Below are positions 18,201-25,084 of a DNA stretch of 64,000 bases, piece after piece. The notes under the pieces were generated by a model that was given only the letters and a program-made list of their open reading frames with translations, ran no database searches and was not told the origin of the DNA. Numbering within the stretch: the first letter of the stretch is position 1; every line of letters begins with the position of its first letter. The stretch covers positions 16,518 through 80,517 of the forward strand of contig JAKMFX010000034.1 of assembly GCA_022425195.1 (NCBI GenBank), read 5' to 3'. Origin of the DNA: Flavobacteriales bacterium (lineage in GTDB: Bacteria; Bacteroidota; Bacteroidia; Flavobacteriales; UBA7430). The translations under genes were made by a program, and so were the position numbers.

Positions 18201-18726
18201 GGTTTGCTCCCGTGATGAGAAAGCAATCGGCAAGCTCAATGTCTTCATAGGAAACGGGTACGGAGTCTTCTCCAAAGGTCTTTTTGTATCCCACCACGGC
18301 AGAACTCATGCACAGTCTGGAGTTGGTGTCTATGTTATTGGTTCCCAGAAAGCCCTTGCTGAGCTTGTTGGCAATGTAGTATTCTTCGGTAAGGCATTGA
18401 CCGGAAACATAGAGACCAACGCTGTTGGGACCGTGTTTTTTAATGAGCGATTTAAACACTTTTGCTGCTCGGTCTAATGCCGTATCCCAGTCCACGCGTT
18501 CGCGAGGGTAGGCTTTGTTCCAACGCATCTCTGGGTATAAGAGCCGGTCGGAGGTGTCGTTCACCACATAGTGTAAGTTCATTCCTTTGGAACACAACAT
18601 CCCTTTATTCACAGGGTGGTCTTTGTCTCCCGTTACGGTGACGTTTTCTTGAAAGTCCTTTTGGACTTCAATACCACATCCAACGCCACAGTAAGAACAA
18701 GTCGTTTTGACACTTTGTTGTTTCAT
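15202..18726 (-). CDS. Fused NADH-dependent assimilatory nitrate reductase (catalytic, FAD reductase and BFD modules)
   Basis: A 1174-residue protein predicted to reduce nitrate to nitrite in the cytoplasm with electrons from NAD(P)H. Residues about 1-690 are a DMSO-reductase-family module: [4Fe-4S] ligands C10, C13, C17 and C45, bis-MGD binding motifs, and Cys139 in NSRLCMSSAV as the probable Mo ligand, as in NapA/NasA. Residues about 700-1110 are a NirB-type FAD/NAD(P)H reductase with two dinucleotide motifs (VVAGAGAAAF and IVGGGLLGLELA). Residues about 1118-1165 are a BFD-type [2Fe-2S] domain with C1121, C1123, C1155 and C1158. In Klebsiella the reductase is a separate subunit (NasC); here it is fused. 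No signal peptide is present. It is transcribed with the rubredoxin protein. Confidence 0.88.
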   Translation of the reverse strand: MKQQSVKTTCSYCGVGCGIEVQKDFQENVTVTGDKDHPVNKGMLCSKGMNLHYVVNDTSDRLLYPEMRWNKAYPRERVDWDTALDRAAKVFKSLIKKHGPNSVGLYVSGQCLTEEYYIANKLSKGFLGTNNIDTNSRLCMSSAVVGYKKTFGEDSVPVSYEDIELADCFLITGANPAWCHPILFRRLEQHKEKNPNVKVIVVDPRKTDTAQFADLHLQIIPGTDVFLYHAIARHLIDKKKIDSKFIKAHTENFEAYKERVKSTSIKEAAKICGISVEEIKKAALMIGNAKGFISMWAMGLNQSAIGTNKNCALLNISLITGQVGKPGSGPFSLTGQPNAMGGREVGGMANLLAVHKDLSNESHRQEVADFWGVPSISPKPGYTATEMFDALESGKMKAIWIICTNPMVSLPNMHRIERALKKAKFVIVQDISNRSDTLEYADLVLPAAGWLEKEGTMTNSERRISHLPKFIEAPGEARPDVDILCDFAQKMGYHAFQYAQTEDIYKEYCAMTKGTNIDITELNYDRLKTEGTFQWPVNASSKNGTKRLFEDKKFHTASQKARFNVASFDHNISDKPNEEYPFVLTTGRIRDQWHTMTRTGKVARLKTHYPDPVLEIGIVDAHLQKIKHGQVVEVKSKNGMVRVRAKVTETMREGVVFLPMHWGKQLQSDLNRTNNLTNTIVDLESKEPDFKYTRVSIKKYKKPVNKIVVAGAGAAAFRFVQNYREHNEQDEIHVFSKEKYSFYNRVLLPEYVTDELSWEQLQKIREKELYKLNIYMHDEVALEQIDTVAKKVTDNSGEVYSYDKLILATGSRAFVPRDVQLDLPGRFTMRNKPDADRFKAYLNQIDLPENEKHVTIVGGGLLGLELAAALKEQGVKISIVQRSSRLMERQLDPKSSKLLAMHVLDLGIQIYFSNEVSTVFNDDIANHLNITLKSGRSFQSNAIVYAIGTRPNIEIAKDAGIICGRGIKVNQHLETSVPDVFAIGEIAEFNNKLLGITSAAEEQAGILANYIAGDISSQYKGSVAMNILKFKDLNLCTIGEIDVPENDDSYEEIILADMQMRYYKKCIVRNDLLIGAVLIGDKTEFAEFKTLIESKVELSNKRTQLLRGASNSEPVKGKLICSCSQVGEGNLQEAIAAGCNDFTELCKQTGAGLGCGSCKTEVREILSATKEPVS

Positions 18727-18733
18727 AGGGCTG

Positions 18734-18776
18734 CAAGATAGTCAAATTACGTATTTTTATACGTATAAATACGTAA
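18734..18776 (-). promoter_or_regulatory. Nitrate reductase promoter with three TACGTA boxes
   Basis: On the minus strand TATCTTG (18740-18734) is a -7-like box just before the ATG at 18726. Upstream, TACGTA occurs three times: 18748-18753, 18760-18765 and 18770-18775. The outer arms TTACGTATTT and AAATACGTAA form an inverted repeat around the middle box. The 13 bases 18760-18772 are identical to 6872-6884 in front of moeA. The boxes occupy the -33 region, as expected for an activator site. Confidence 0.6.
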
Positions 18777-18885
18777 AAATATGACTTGAGTCCTGCGTAA
18801 TCATGAAGACAAGTGACCCTATAAATCACAATCGATCAGGGATGTTATTGAAAATCAATTGTATTGGAAGCGGGTTCTTTCAAAT

Positions 18886-18918
18886 AAAAAAAAGCACCTA
18901 CATTTCTGCAAGTGCTTT
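18886..18918 (-). terminator. Terminator of the tRNA gene
   Basis: On the minus strand AAAGCAC (18918-18912) pairs with GTGCTTT (18897-18891) and is followed by a run of T (A-rich stretch ending at 18886 on the plus strand). It lies 8 bases past the tRNA. Confidence 0.8.
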
Positions 18919-18925
18919 GTTTTTG

Positions 18926-18999
18926 TGGGCCCACCTGGGCTCGAACCAGGGACCCCTTGATTATGAGTCAAGTGCTCTAACCAGCTGAGCTATAGGCCC
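18926..18999 (-). tRNA. tRNA-Ile(CAT), lysidine type
   Basis: A complete 74-base cloverleaf with discriminator A and no encoded CCA. The anticodon loop is CTCATAA, so the anticodon is CAT. Elongator Met and Ile2 are the alternatives; the acceptor stem GGGCCTA has C4-G69 and C5-G68 pairs, which are known determinants for TilS lysidine modification of tRNA-Ile2 in E. coli, whereas tRNA-Met has A/U pairs there. This favours isoleucine, reading AUA codons. Confidence 0.85.
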
Positions 19000-19091
19000 T
19001 ATTTTTTCAATCTAGCCCTAGGGTGTTGACTGTAAAAATAAGGCTGCAATAATACGCATTATCTTGTTACCTTGCAACGAAAATAGGAGAT

Positions 19092-19706
19092 ATGCTACAA
19101 GGAGTAAAAAACATCATTTTCGATTTGGGAGGCGTGATTTACGCCATTGACTATCAAAAAACAATTGATGCCTTTGTTGATTTAGGTATTGATGATTTCG
19201 AGAATTTGTATGCCAAGGCGGGGCAATCGGATTTGTTTGATGACCTAGAAACGGGAAAGATTTCCAGAACGGACTTTGTGGAACGCATTCAAGGCTTGTT
19301 GTCTGTAAAAGTATCTCAAGCGCAAGTGGTGTCGGCATGGAATGCCATGTTGTTGAGATTTATGCCCGATGCGCTGTCTTGTGTAAAAGGTCTGAAAGAC
19401 GATTACCGAATTTTCCTATTGAGCAATACCAATGAGATGCACATCGCAGAGATCAAGGCTAGGGTGGGTAAAGAAGCTTTTGAGGAGTTCAGTACTCTAT
19501 TCGAAAAGCTTTATCTGTCGCATGAGTTGGGGCTCCGAAAACCCCATGCAGAGGTGTTTGAGTACATTCTTCAGGAAAAGAGTTTAAAGCCCGAGGAAAC
19601 CTTATTTATAGACGATTCCATTCAGCACATAGAGGGTGCCCAAAGCCTTGGCTTAAAGGTGCATCATTTGAATGATGAGGAGCGGATATCTCAGCTCTTA
19701 CCGTGA
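19092..19706 (+). CDS. HAD-superfamily phosphatase (subfamily IA)
   Basis: A cytoplasmic phosphatase of 204 residues. Motif I is FDLGGVI (nucleophile Asp near residue 11, in the DxGG variant typical of YihX-like HADs), motif II LLSNTNE, motif III with Lys in LGLRKPHAEVF, and motif IV FIDDS with the metal-binding Asp pair. A Shine-Dalgarno-like AGGAG lies 5 bases before the ATG. The substrate cannot be deduced; YihX dephosphorylates glucose-1-phosphate. Its 3' end overlaps the convergent thioesterase gene by 16 bases. Confidence 0.85.
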   Translation: MLQGVKNIIFDLGGVIYAIDYQKTIDAFVDLGIDDFENLYAKAGQSDLFDDLETGKISRTDFVERIQGLLSVKVSQAQVVSAWNAMLLRFMPDALSCVKGLKDDYRIFLLSNTNEMHIAEIKARVGKEAFEEFSTLFEKLYLSHELGLRKPHAEVFEYILQEKSLKPEETLFIDDSIQHIEGAQSLGLKVHHLNDEERISQLLP

Positions 19707-20047
19707 GGGCAGGGTTTTAAGTTTTCATCCAGGTGAACAAAGACGATGTTGTCTATGGTGATGATGATTTCTTCAGACCCTTTGATACGAGCGACACATT
19801 TTACGGTGATGGAAGTTTTTCCGTAGGCGACCGTTTCCAAACCAATTTCTACGATGTCTCCATTGTGTGCTGGTCTTACAAAGTTGGTCTCTGACATGTA
19901 CTTGGTCACCACATTTTTGGTCTCCAGCTGACACATCACATAGATGGCGGCTTCTTCGTCAATCCAGCTCAGGAGCGTTCCTCCAAATAGTGACCCTCTC
20001 GCATTTAAATCTTCCGGTTTGACCAGTTTTCGTGTGTGGTAGATCAT
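19691..20047 (-). CDS. Hot-dog fold acyl-CoA thioesterase (YciA-like)
   Basis: Hydrolyses acyl-CoA thioesters. The motif NARGSLFGGTLLSWIDEEAA (about residues 14-33) is the YciA/BACH signature with the active-site Asp/Glu region. The start at 20047 (ATG, MIYHTRK) is preferred; a TTG at 20086 would extend it by 13 residues but overlap the preceding gene. The length of about 118 residues suits a single hot-dog domain. It is the third gene of an apparent operon with the MsbA-like exporter and methylmalonyl-CoA epimerase. Confidence 0.83.
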   Translation of the reverse strand: MIYHTRKLVKPEDLNARGSLFGGTLLSWIDEEAAIYVMCQLETKNVVTKYMSETNFVRPAHNGDIVEIGLETVAYGKTSITVKCVARIKGSEEIIITIDNIVFVHLDENLKPCPHGKS

Positions 20048-20067
20048 TTTTGTCTTCGGTTTTTGTT

Positions 20068-20472
20068 CTAGGTTATTTTTTGACAAAGTTCAATAAGTAC
20101 GCCCTTCGTATCTTTTGGGTGCACGAAGCAAACCCATTGGTTGTCTGCCCCTTTTATTGGATGCTCATTGATGATTTTAAATCCTTCTTTTTTGAGTCGT
20201 TCCATTTCAGCCTTAATGTCTTCCACGGCAAAGGCGATGTGATGGATTCCCTCGCCCTTTTTCTCTATGAATTTGGCTATGGCACTGTTGGGGTGGCTTG
20301 CCTCTAAAAGCTCAATTTTACTTTCTCCGGTTTGAAAGAAGGAGGTGTTTACACCCTCACTTTCCACCGACTCTATTTTGTAGGGCGGGCCTCCCAGAAG
20401 CTTTTCATAAACTTCATTTGCTTGCTTCAAGTTCTTTACGGCAATGCCAATATGTTCTATCTTTTTCACCAT
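20068..20472 (-). CDS. mce: Methylmalonyl-CoA epimerase
   Basis: Interconverts (R)- and (S)-methylmalonyl-CoA, linking propionyl-CoA and succinyl-CoA. It is a glyoxalase/VOC-fold protein of 134 residues: IEHIGIAVKNL with the first metal His, FFQTGESKIELLEA, EGIHHIAFAVEDI with the second His, and GVLIELCQ with the Glu ligand. All metal ligands are present. It starts two bases after the exporter gene stop. No mutase gene is present in the window. Confidence 0.92.
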   Translation of the reverse strand: MVKKIEHIGIAVKNLKQANEVYEKLLGGPPYKIESVESEGVNTSFFQTGESKIELLEASHPNSAIAKFIEKKGEGIHHIAFAVEDIKAEMERLKKEGFKIINEHPIKGADNQWVCFVHPKDTKGVLIELCQKIT

Positions 20473-20473
20473 A

Positions 20474-22309
20474 CTAGGACAGGTTCTGCATATTGTGCAA
20501 TTTGTGGTAATGTCCTTTTTGTTCTAGCAATACCTCATGGGTGCCTTGTTCTACAATTTGCCCCTCATTAATCACCACAATTTCATCTGCATTCTGGATG
20601 GTAGACAGGCGATGAGCAATCACTATGGAAGTTCGGTTGGCCATCAGCTTGGTCAGGGCATCCTGAACCAGACGTTCCGATTCGGTGTCTAGGGCAGAGG
20701 TGGCCTCATCTAAAATCAATATCGGTGGGTTTTTCATCACCGCCCGCGCAATGCTCAAGCGTTGCTTTTGTCCGCCAGAAAGTTTGTGTCCGCCGTCACC
20801 AATGTTGTGCTCATAGCCATCTTCCAATTTCTCAATGAACTCGTGGGCATTGGCGATTTTGGCGGCTTCAATGACCTTGTCAAGCTCCGGGTTTTCAATC
20901 CCCAAAGCAATGTTGTTAAAGATGGAGTCGTTGAAGAGGATGGCGTCTTGGGTGACGATCCCCATTTGCTTTCTCAGGTCAAAGAGTTTGTAATCGCGAA
21001 CGTCTTTTCCGTCTATCCATAGCGTTCCCTCTTTAAGATCGTAATAGCGGGCAGCGAGGTTTGCAAGGGTAGTCTTTCCACCACCTGATTGACCAACCAA
21101 GGCAATGGTTTTTCCTTTTGGTATGTCGAGATTGATGTTTCTTAACACCGATTTGTCGTCGTAAGAAAAGTGGGCGTTTTCAAACCGAATGGAAGTGCCA
21201 AACTTTTCGATACCGCAGGCATTGTCTTTCTCTTTCACCTCGATCTCTGCATCTAATACACTTAGAATCCGCTCAGCAGAGGCAGCGCCTTTCTGAATGA
21301 GGTAATACCCCTGGGAAAGGGATTTTACAGGCGGTAGAATTTGCGAAAAGATGATGATGAAGCCAATGAATGTCTGTGGGCTTAAGGCAGACAGCTCGGG
21401 GTTGTTTTGACTCTCAAAGATGAGGTTTCCTCCGTACCAGATGATAACCACCATCACTAGGGTGCTCAAAAATTCACTCATGGGAGAGGCCAGCTCTTTT
21501 CGTCTTAGGATGCTTGCTGTGATCTTTTGGTGCTTTAGGAGTTCCTCTTCGAATTTATCATTGATTTGCTTTTCTGCGTTGAAGGCTTTGATGACCCTGA
21601 GCCCTGAAATATTTTCTTCAATGGTCGATAATATTCGAGCAATTTGAGCCTGTCCTCGCGTTGACTTCCTCTTTAGCGTTTTCCCTATGTTTCCAATCAC
21701 CAGACCGGCAAGAGGGAAGAGGAAGAAAACAATGAGGGTGAGTTTGGCACTCATCGTCATCAAGAAGATGATGGATGCGATGATGTTGATGGGATCTCGC
21801 ACCAAAACACTTAAGGTGTTGATGATGGTGTTTTCCACTTCGGTGACGTCTGTAGTCATCCTAGAAATCAAGTCTCCCTTCCTCTGTTCCGAAAAATAGG
21901 AAATGGACAGGAAGGACATTTTTTCGTGCAGCGCTTTGCGGATGTCCGTCACCACCCCTGTTCGAATGGGAATGAGAACGTATTGCGCAAGGTAGCGGGT
22001 TAGGTTTTTTAGGAAGAAAGCACTCACAATCCCCACACAGATGAGCCCTAAGGCATTAGAGTCGCCAACGGATTCAATCATCACTGTGAGTTTGTAGGAA
22101 AGGTATTCTTTGATCCACTCCGTGGAGAAGTCTCCCTCCGGAGCTACGGCAACCTTTTCTTGGGTGCCGAAAAGGATTCCCAACATCGGAATGACCAGGG
22201 TGATGGAAAACAAACCAAAAAGCACAGAAAGGATGTTAAGGAACACATTGAGAAGTGCCAAATGCTTGTAGGTGTAGGCGAATTTTAGAAGTTTAAAAAA
22301 TGGCTTCAT
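20474..22309 (-). CDS. MsbA-like ABC exporter (fused membrane and ATPase domains)
   Basis: A half-transporter of 611 residues that probably works as a homodimer in the inner membrane. Residues about 15-340 hold six membrane helices; the ATPase follows with Walker A VGQSGGGKTT, signature LSGGQKQR and Walker B LILDEATSALD, then the H-loop IVIAHRLS. Similar Bacteroidota proteins are annotated as lipid A or multidrug exporters (MsbA/McjD-like); the substrate is uncertain. It leads the operon with mce and the thioesterase. Confidence 0.9.
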   Translation of the reverse strand: MKPFFKLLKFAYTYKHLALLNVFLNILSVLFGLFSITLVIPMLGILFGTQEKVAVAPEGDFSTEWIKEYLSYKLTVMIESVGDSNALGLICVGIVSAFFLKNLTRYLAQYVLIPIRTGVVTDIRKALHEKMSFLSISYFSEQRKGDLISRMTTDVTEVENTIINTLSVLVRDPINIIASIIFLMTMSAKLTLIVFFLFPLAGLVIGNIGKTLKRKSTRGQAQIARILSTIEENISGLRVIKAFNAEKQINDKFEEELLKHQKITASILRRKELASPMSEFLSTLVMVVIIWYGGNLIFESQNNPELSALSPQTFIGFIIIFSQILPPVKSLSQGYYLIQKGAASAERILSVLDAEIEVKEKDNACGIEKFGTSIRFENAHFSYDDKSVLRNINLDIPKGKTIALVGQSGGGKTTLANLAARYYDLKEGTLWIDGKDVRDYKLFDLRKQMGIVTQDAILFNDSIFNNIALGIENPELDKVIEAAKIANAHEFIEKLEDGYEHNIGDGGHKLSGGQKQRLSIARAVMKNPPILILDEATSALDTESERLVQDALTKLMANRTSIVIAHRLSTIQNADEIVVINEGQIVEQGTHEVLLEQKGHYHKLHNMQNLS

Positions 22310-22432
22310 GAAGGTGAGTCCTTGTCGATTATCGTTACGGTATTATGCAAAGATAAAATTCAAATTGATATGGGTTTCATCTCTAGAGAGTTTTAAGTGA
22401 TTCATCTTTGTTTATTGGGGTGAATGAGCCCC

Positions 22433-22474
22433 TTTGAATTCCTGTCTTTTACTGTTGCTAAATTCTTATCTTTA
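22433..22474 (+). promoter_or_regulatory. Putative promoter for rbfA
   Basis: TTTG at 22433-22436 and a near-consensus TATCTTTA at 22467-22474 lie close to the rbfA ATG at 22479. The -33 to -7 spacing (30 bases) is too long, so only the -7-like box is convincing. If used, the transcript would be almost leaderless. Confidence 0.35.
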
Positions 22475-22478
22475 CCCC

Positions 22479-22838
22479 ATGGAAAGTACACGTCAAAAAA
22501 AAGTGGCCCGTCAAATTCAAAAGGATGTGGCCGAGATTTTATTGCAGAAGACCCCTTCAATAGCTCCTGGGGCACTTATTTCAGTTTCTAAAGTTCGGTT
22601 GAGCCCGGACCTGTCTTACGCCAAAGTTTTCCTTTCCGTGTTTCCGCTGAATGATAAGCAAGCCTTTCTAAGTGCTGTGGGTAACCATAGCGCAGAAGTT
22701 CGAAACGAATTGGGGCGTCGTGTACGTCATCAACTTCGCATTGTTCCCGAGTTGACCTTTTTTATTGACGATTCTGTGGACTATGCCGAAAACATAGATC
22801 GCTTACTTCGCGGAGAAGACACCAACTTATCTGAATAA
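22479..22838 (+). CDS. rbfA: Ribosome-binding factor A
   Basis: Small KH-fold 30S maturation factor of 119 residues. Diagnostic parts are TRQKKVARQIQKDVAEIL at the start, VRLSPDLSYAKVFLSVFP in the middle and the C-terminal RIVPELTFFIDDSVDYAENIDRLL. The ATG at 22479 is chosen over an upstream start at 22434 because the protein family begins with this ESTRQ-type segment. The next gene begins 2 bases after the stop. Confidence 0.94.
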   Translation: MESTRQKKVARQIQKDVAEILLQKTPSIAPGALISVSKVRLSPDLSYAKVFLSVFPLNDKQAFLSAVGNHSAEVRNELGRRVRHQLRIVPELTFFIDDSVDYAENIDRLLRGEDTNLSE

Positions 22839-22840
22839 TT

Positions 22841-24061
22841 TTGAATGTTGCCCTTTACATCGCCCGACGCTATTTATTTTCTTCAAAGAGCAAGAATGCG
22901 GTTAATATAATCACGGGTATTTCTGTATTGGGTGTCGCTGTTGGGACCCTAGCACTGGTGGTGGTCTTGTCTGTTTTTAATGGCTTTGAATCGCTCATTA
23001 AGTCCATGTACCATGAGGTTAATGCCGATTTTGTGGTGCGCTCGGTAGCGTCGAAAAGTTTTGGCTCTTCAAGCTATGACCTTGAGGAATTAAAGGCCCT
23101 TGCGCCCTGGGAATCGATTCAAGAGGTATGTGAAGAAAAGGTGTTGTTGCGCTTTGAGGATCAAGAACAAATTGCAAAACTCAAAGGGGTTCAGCAATGG
23201 CCTTCTGATGATTCCCTTCGCATTGAGAAGCACATTTTTAAAGGGCGAAGTTTTAGAGGCAATCAGCGTCAAGACCTCGCCATAGTGGGGCAGGCCCTAG
23301 CCCACACCTTATCGATTCCCGTGGATCAGTATTATATGCCCTTGCGCGTTTATGTTCCCAATGTATCAGCAAAAGTAGGATCTCTTGAACGACCTTTTAC
23401 AGAAGGTTCTTGGTTTGTGTCTGGGATTTATTCCGTTCAAGCGAATCATGACGCTTCTTATGTCTTGTGTTCTTTGAGTTCTGTCCAAGACTTTTTAGGT
23501 AAGCAGCAGCAGGTGACCTCGCTGGAGTTCCAAGCGAAGGATGCCAATGCTGAAAACCTTCAGGAGGCGCTTCAGACGTATTTTGGTTCCGATTTTGAGG
23601 TTAAAAATCGATATCAACAGCAGGCGTTTTTGTACAAGGTGTTGAAAACCGAAAAGTGGGCCATCTTCTTCATCTTATCCTTTATCCTGCTCATCGCCAC
23701 CTTTACCATTGTGGCCTCAGTCATCATGATCGTCTTGGAAAAACGCAAGGACATTTCAAGTCTTTGGGCCATGGGTACTCCAGAGCATACCATCCAAAGG
23801 ATTTTCTTTTATGAGGGATTGCTCATCACCTTTTTTGGGGGAGCTATAGGTTTGTTTTTTGGCGTGGTCTTGTGCTTGTTGCAGCAAAAATTCGGGTTCT
23901 TAAAAATTGGCGCACAAGGTTCTTTTGTCATCAATAATTACCCCGTTGAGGTTCAGACGACAGACGTACTTTTGATTATGCTTACGGTACTTTCTTTGGG
24001 AATGTTGATCACTTGGATTCCAGTGAGACTGTTGAAGCGAAAGTTTATTCAGGGGTCTTAA
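22841..24061 (+). CDS. LolC/LolE-FtsX-type ABC transporter permease
   Basis: Inner-membrane permease with one N-terminal helix (about residues 20-50), a large periplasmic domain, and three C-terminal helices, the layout of the MacB/LolCE/FtsX family. The opening NVALYIARRYLFSSKSKNAVNIITG is typical of Bacteroidota homologues placed after rbfA. It starts with TTG, 2 bases after rbfA; no ATG is nearby. It may act in lipoprotein release, but no LolD-type ATPase is adjacent. Its stop codon overlaps that of dusB on the other strand (TTAA at 24058-24061). Confidence 0.85.
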   Translation: MNVALYIARRYLFSSKSKNAVNIITGISVLGVAVGTLALVVVLSVFNGFESLIKSMYHEVNADFVVRSVASKSFGSSSYDLEELKALAPWESIQEVCEEKVLLRFEDQEQIAKLKGVQQWPSDDSLRIEKHIFKGRSFRGNQRQDLAIVGQALAHTLSIPVDQYYMPLRVYVPNVSAKVGSLERPFTEGSWFVSGIYSVQANHDASYVLCSLSSVQDFLGKQQQVTSLEFQAKDANAENLQEALQTYFGSDFEVKNRYQQQAFLYKVLKTEKWAIFFILSFILLIATFTIVASVIMIVLEKRKDISSLWAMGTPEHTIQRIFFYEGLLITFFGGAIGLFFGVVLCLLQQKFGFLKIGAQGSFVINNYPVEVQTTDVLLIMLTVLSLGMLITWIPVRLLKRKFIQGS

Positions 24062-25050
24062 CAAAATTGGTAGTCGGCAAATTGTTCAGAGATTTCATCC
24101 AGAATTTCAAACAGTCGTTCTGGTTCGTCGGTGGTGACCAGTTTTTTTCGGTACTCCTTGATGCCGAACATCCCCTTGAAATAATTGGTATAGTGCCTAC
24201 GGGTTTCTACCACACCGAGCACAGGGCCTTTCCATTCTAGCGATCTTTGAAGGTGTTGTTTACAGGCAGCGATGCGCTCTTCTATGGAGGGAGGGGCTAA
24301 TTTTTCTCCCGTTTCTAGGTAGTGTTTTATTTCGTTGAAGATCCATGGGTATCCGATTGAAGCTCGGCCGATCATCATGCCGTCCACATCGTACCTTTCT
24401 TTCATCATTTTGGCCTTCTCGGGCGAGTCGATATCTCCATTGCCAAACACAGGGATGTGCATTCTTGGATTGTTTTTCACTTCAGAGATGAGGGTCCAGT
24501 CGGCTTCCCCTTTGTACATTTGCTTTCGGGTTCTCCCGTGTATGGATATGGCTTTTATGCCTACATCTTGAAGCCTTTCAGCCACATCTACAATGTATTT
24601 ACTTTCCTCGTTCCAACCCAATCTTGTCTTTACGGTCACAGGCAGGTCGGTAGATTTTACGATCTCTTCCGTCATGCGAACCATTTTGGGAATGTCTTTT
24701 AATATTCCAGCGCCAGCACCTTTACAGGCTACTTTCTTTACGGGGCATCCGTAATTGATGTCGATGATGTCGGGTTTTGCTTGCGCTGTAATTTCCGCAG
24801 CTTCGCGCATGGAATTGATGTCGTAGCCAAAAATTTGAATGCCCATGGGGCGCTCGTATTCAAAGATGTCTAGTTTTTGAACACTTTTGGCAGCATCGCG
24901 AATCAAGCCCTCTGAGGAGATGAATTCCGTGTACATCAAATCTGCTCCGTGCTGTTTGCAGAGTTCACGAAAAGGGGGGTCGCTAACATCCTCCATGGGA
25001 GCCAGCAAAAGGGGGTAGTCCCCAAGTTCTATATTTCCTATCTTTACCAC
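24058..25050 (-). CDS. dusB: tRNA-dihydrouridine synthase
   Basis: FMN enzyme reducing uridine in tRNA D-loops. Motifs are LLLAPMEDVSDPPFRELC, the NYGCPVKKVACKGAGAG loop with the catalytic Cys, TVKTRLGW and GNGDI. The start is placed at a GTG (25050, VVKIGNIELG), matching family N-termini. An ATG at 25086 would add 12 poorly conserved residues and would overlap the divergent CPBP gene start. About 330 residues is normal for DusB. Confidence 0.92.
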   Translation of the reverse strand: MVKIGNIELGDYPLLLAPMEDVSDPPFRELCKQHGADLMYTEFISSEGLIRDAAKSVQKLDIFEYERPMGIQIFGYDINSMREAAEITAQAKPDIIDINYGCPVKKVACKGAGAGILKDIPKMVRMTEEIVKSTDLPVTVKTRLGWNEESKYIVDVAERLQDVGIKAISIHGRTRKQMYKGEADWTLISEVKNNPRMHIPVFGNGDIDSPEKAKMMKERYDVDGMMIGRASIGYPWIFNEIKHYLETGEKLAPPSIEERIAACKQHLQRSLEWKGPVLGVVETRRHYTNYFKGMFGIKEYRKKLVTTDEPERLFEILDEISEQFADYQFC

Positions 25051-25084
25051 TTCTGAAAAATATTCGCAAAAATACGAAAAACAC

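Noticed and set aside
18803..18988. Plus-strand open frame of 61 codons
   Set aside because: It lies across the tRNA-Ile gene and its terminator; no family pattern.
18926..18999. tRNA-Met(CAT) identity
   Set aside because: The acceptor stem C4-G69/C5-G68 pairs favour the lysidine-modified isoleucine tRNA, though not with certainty.
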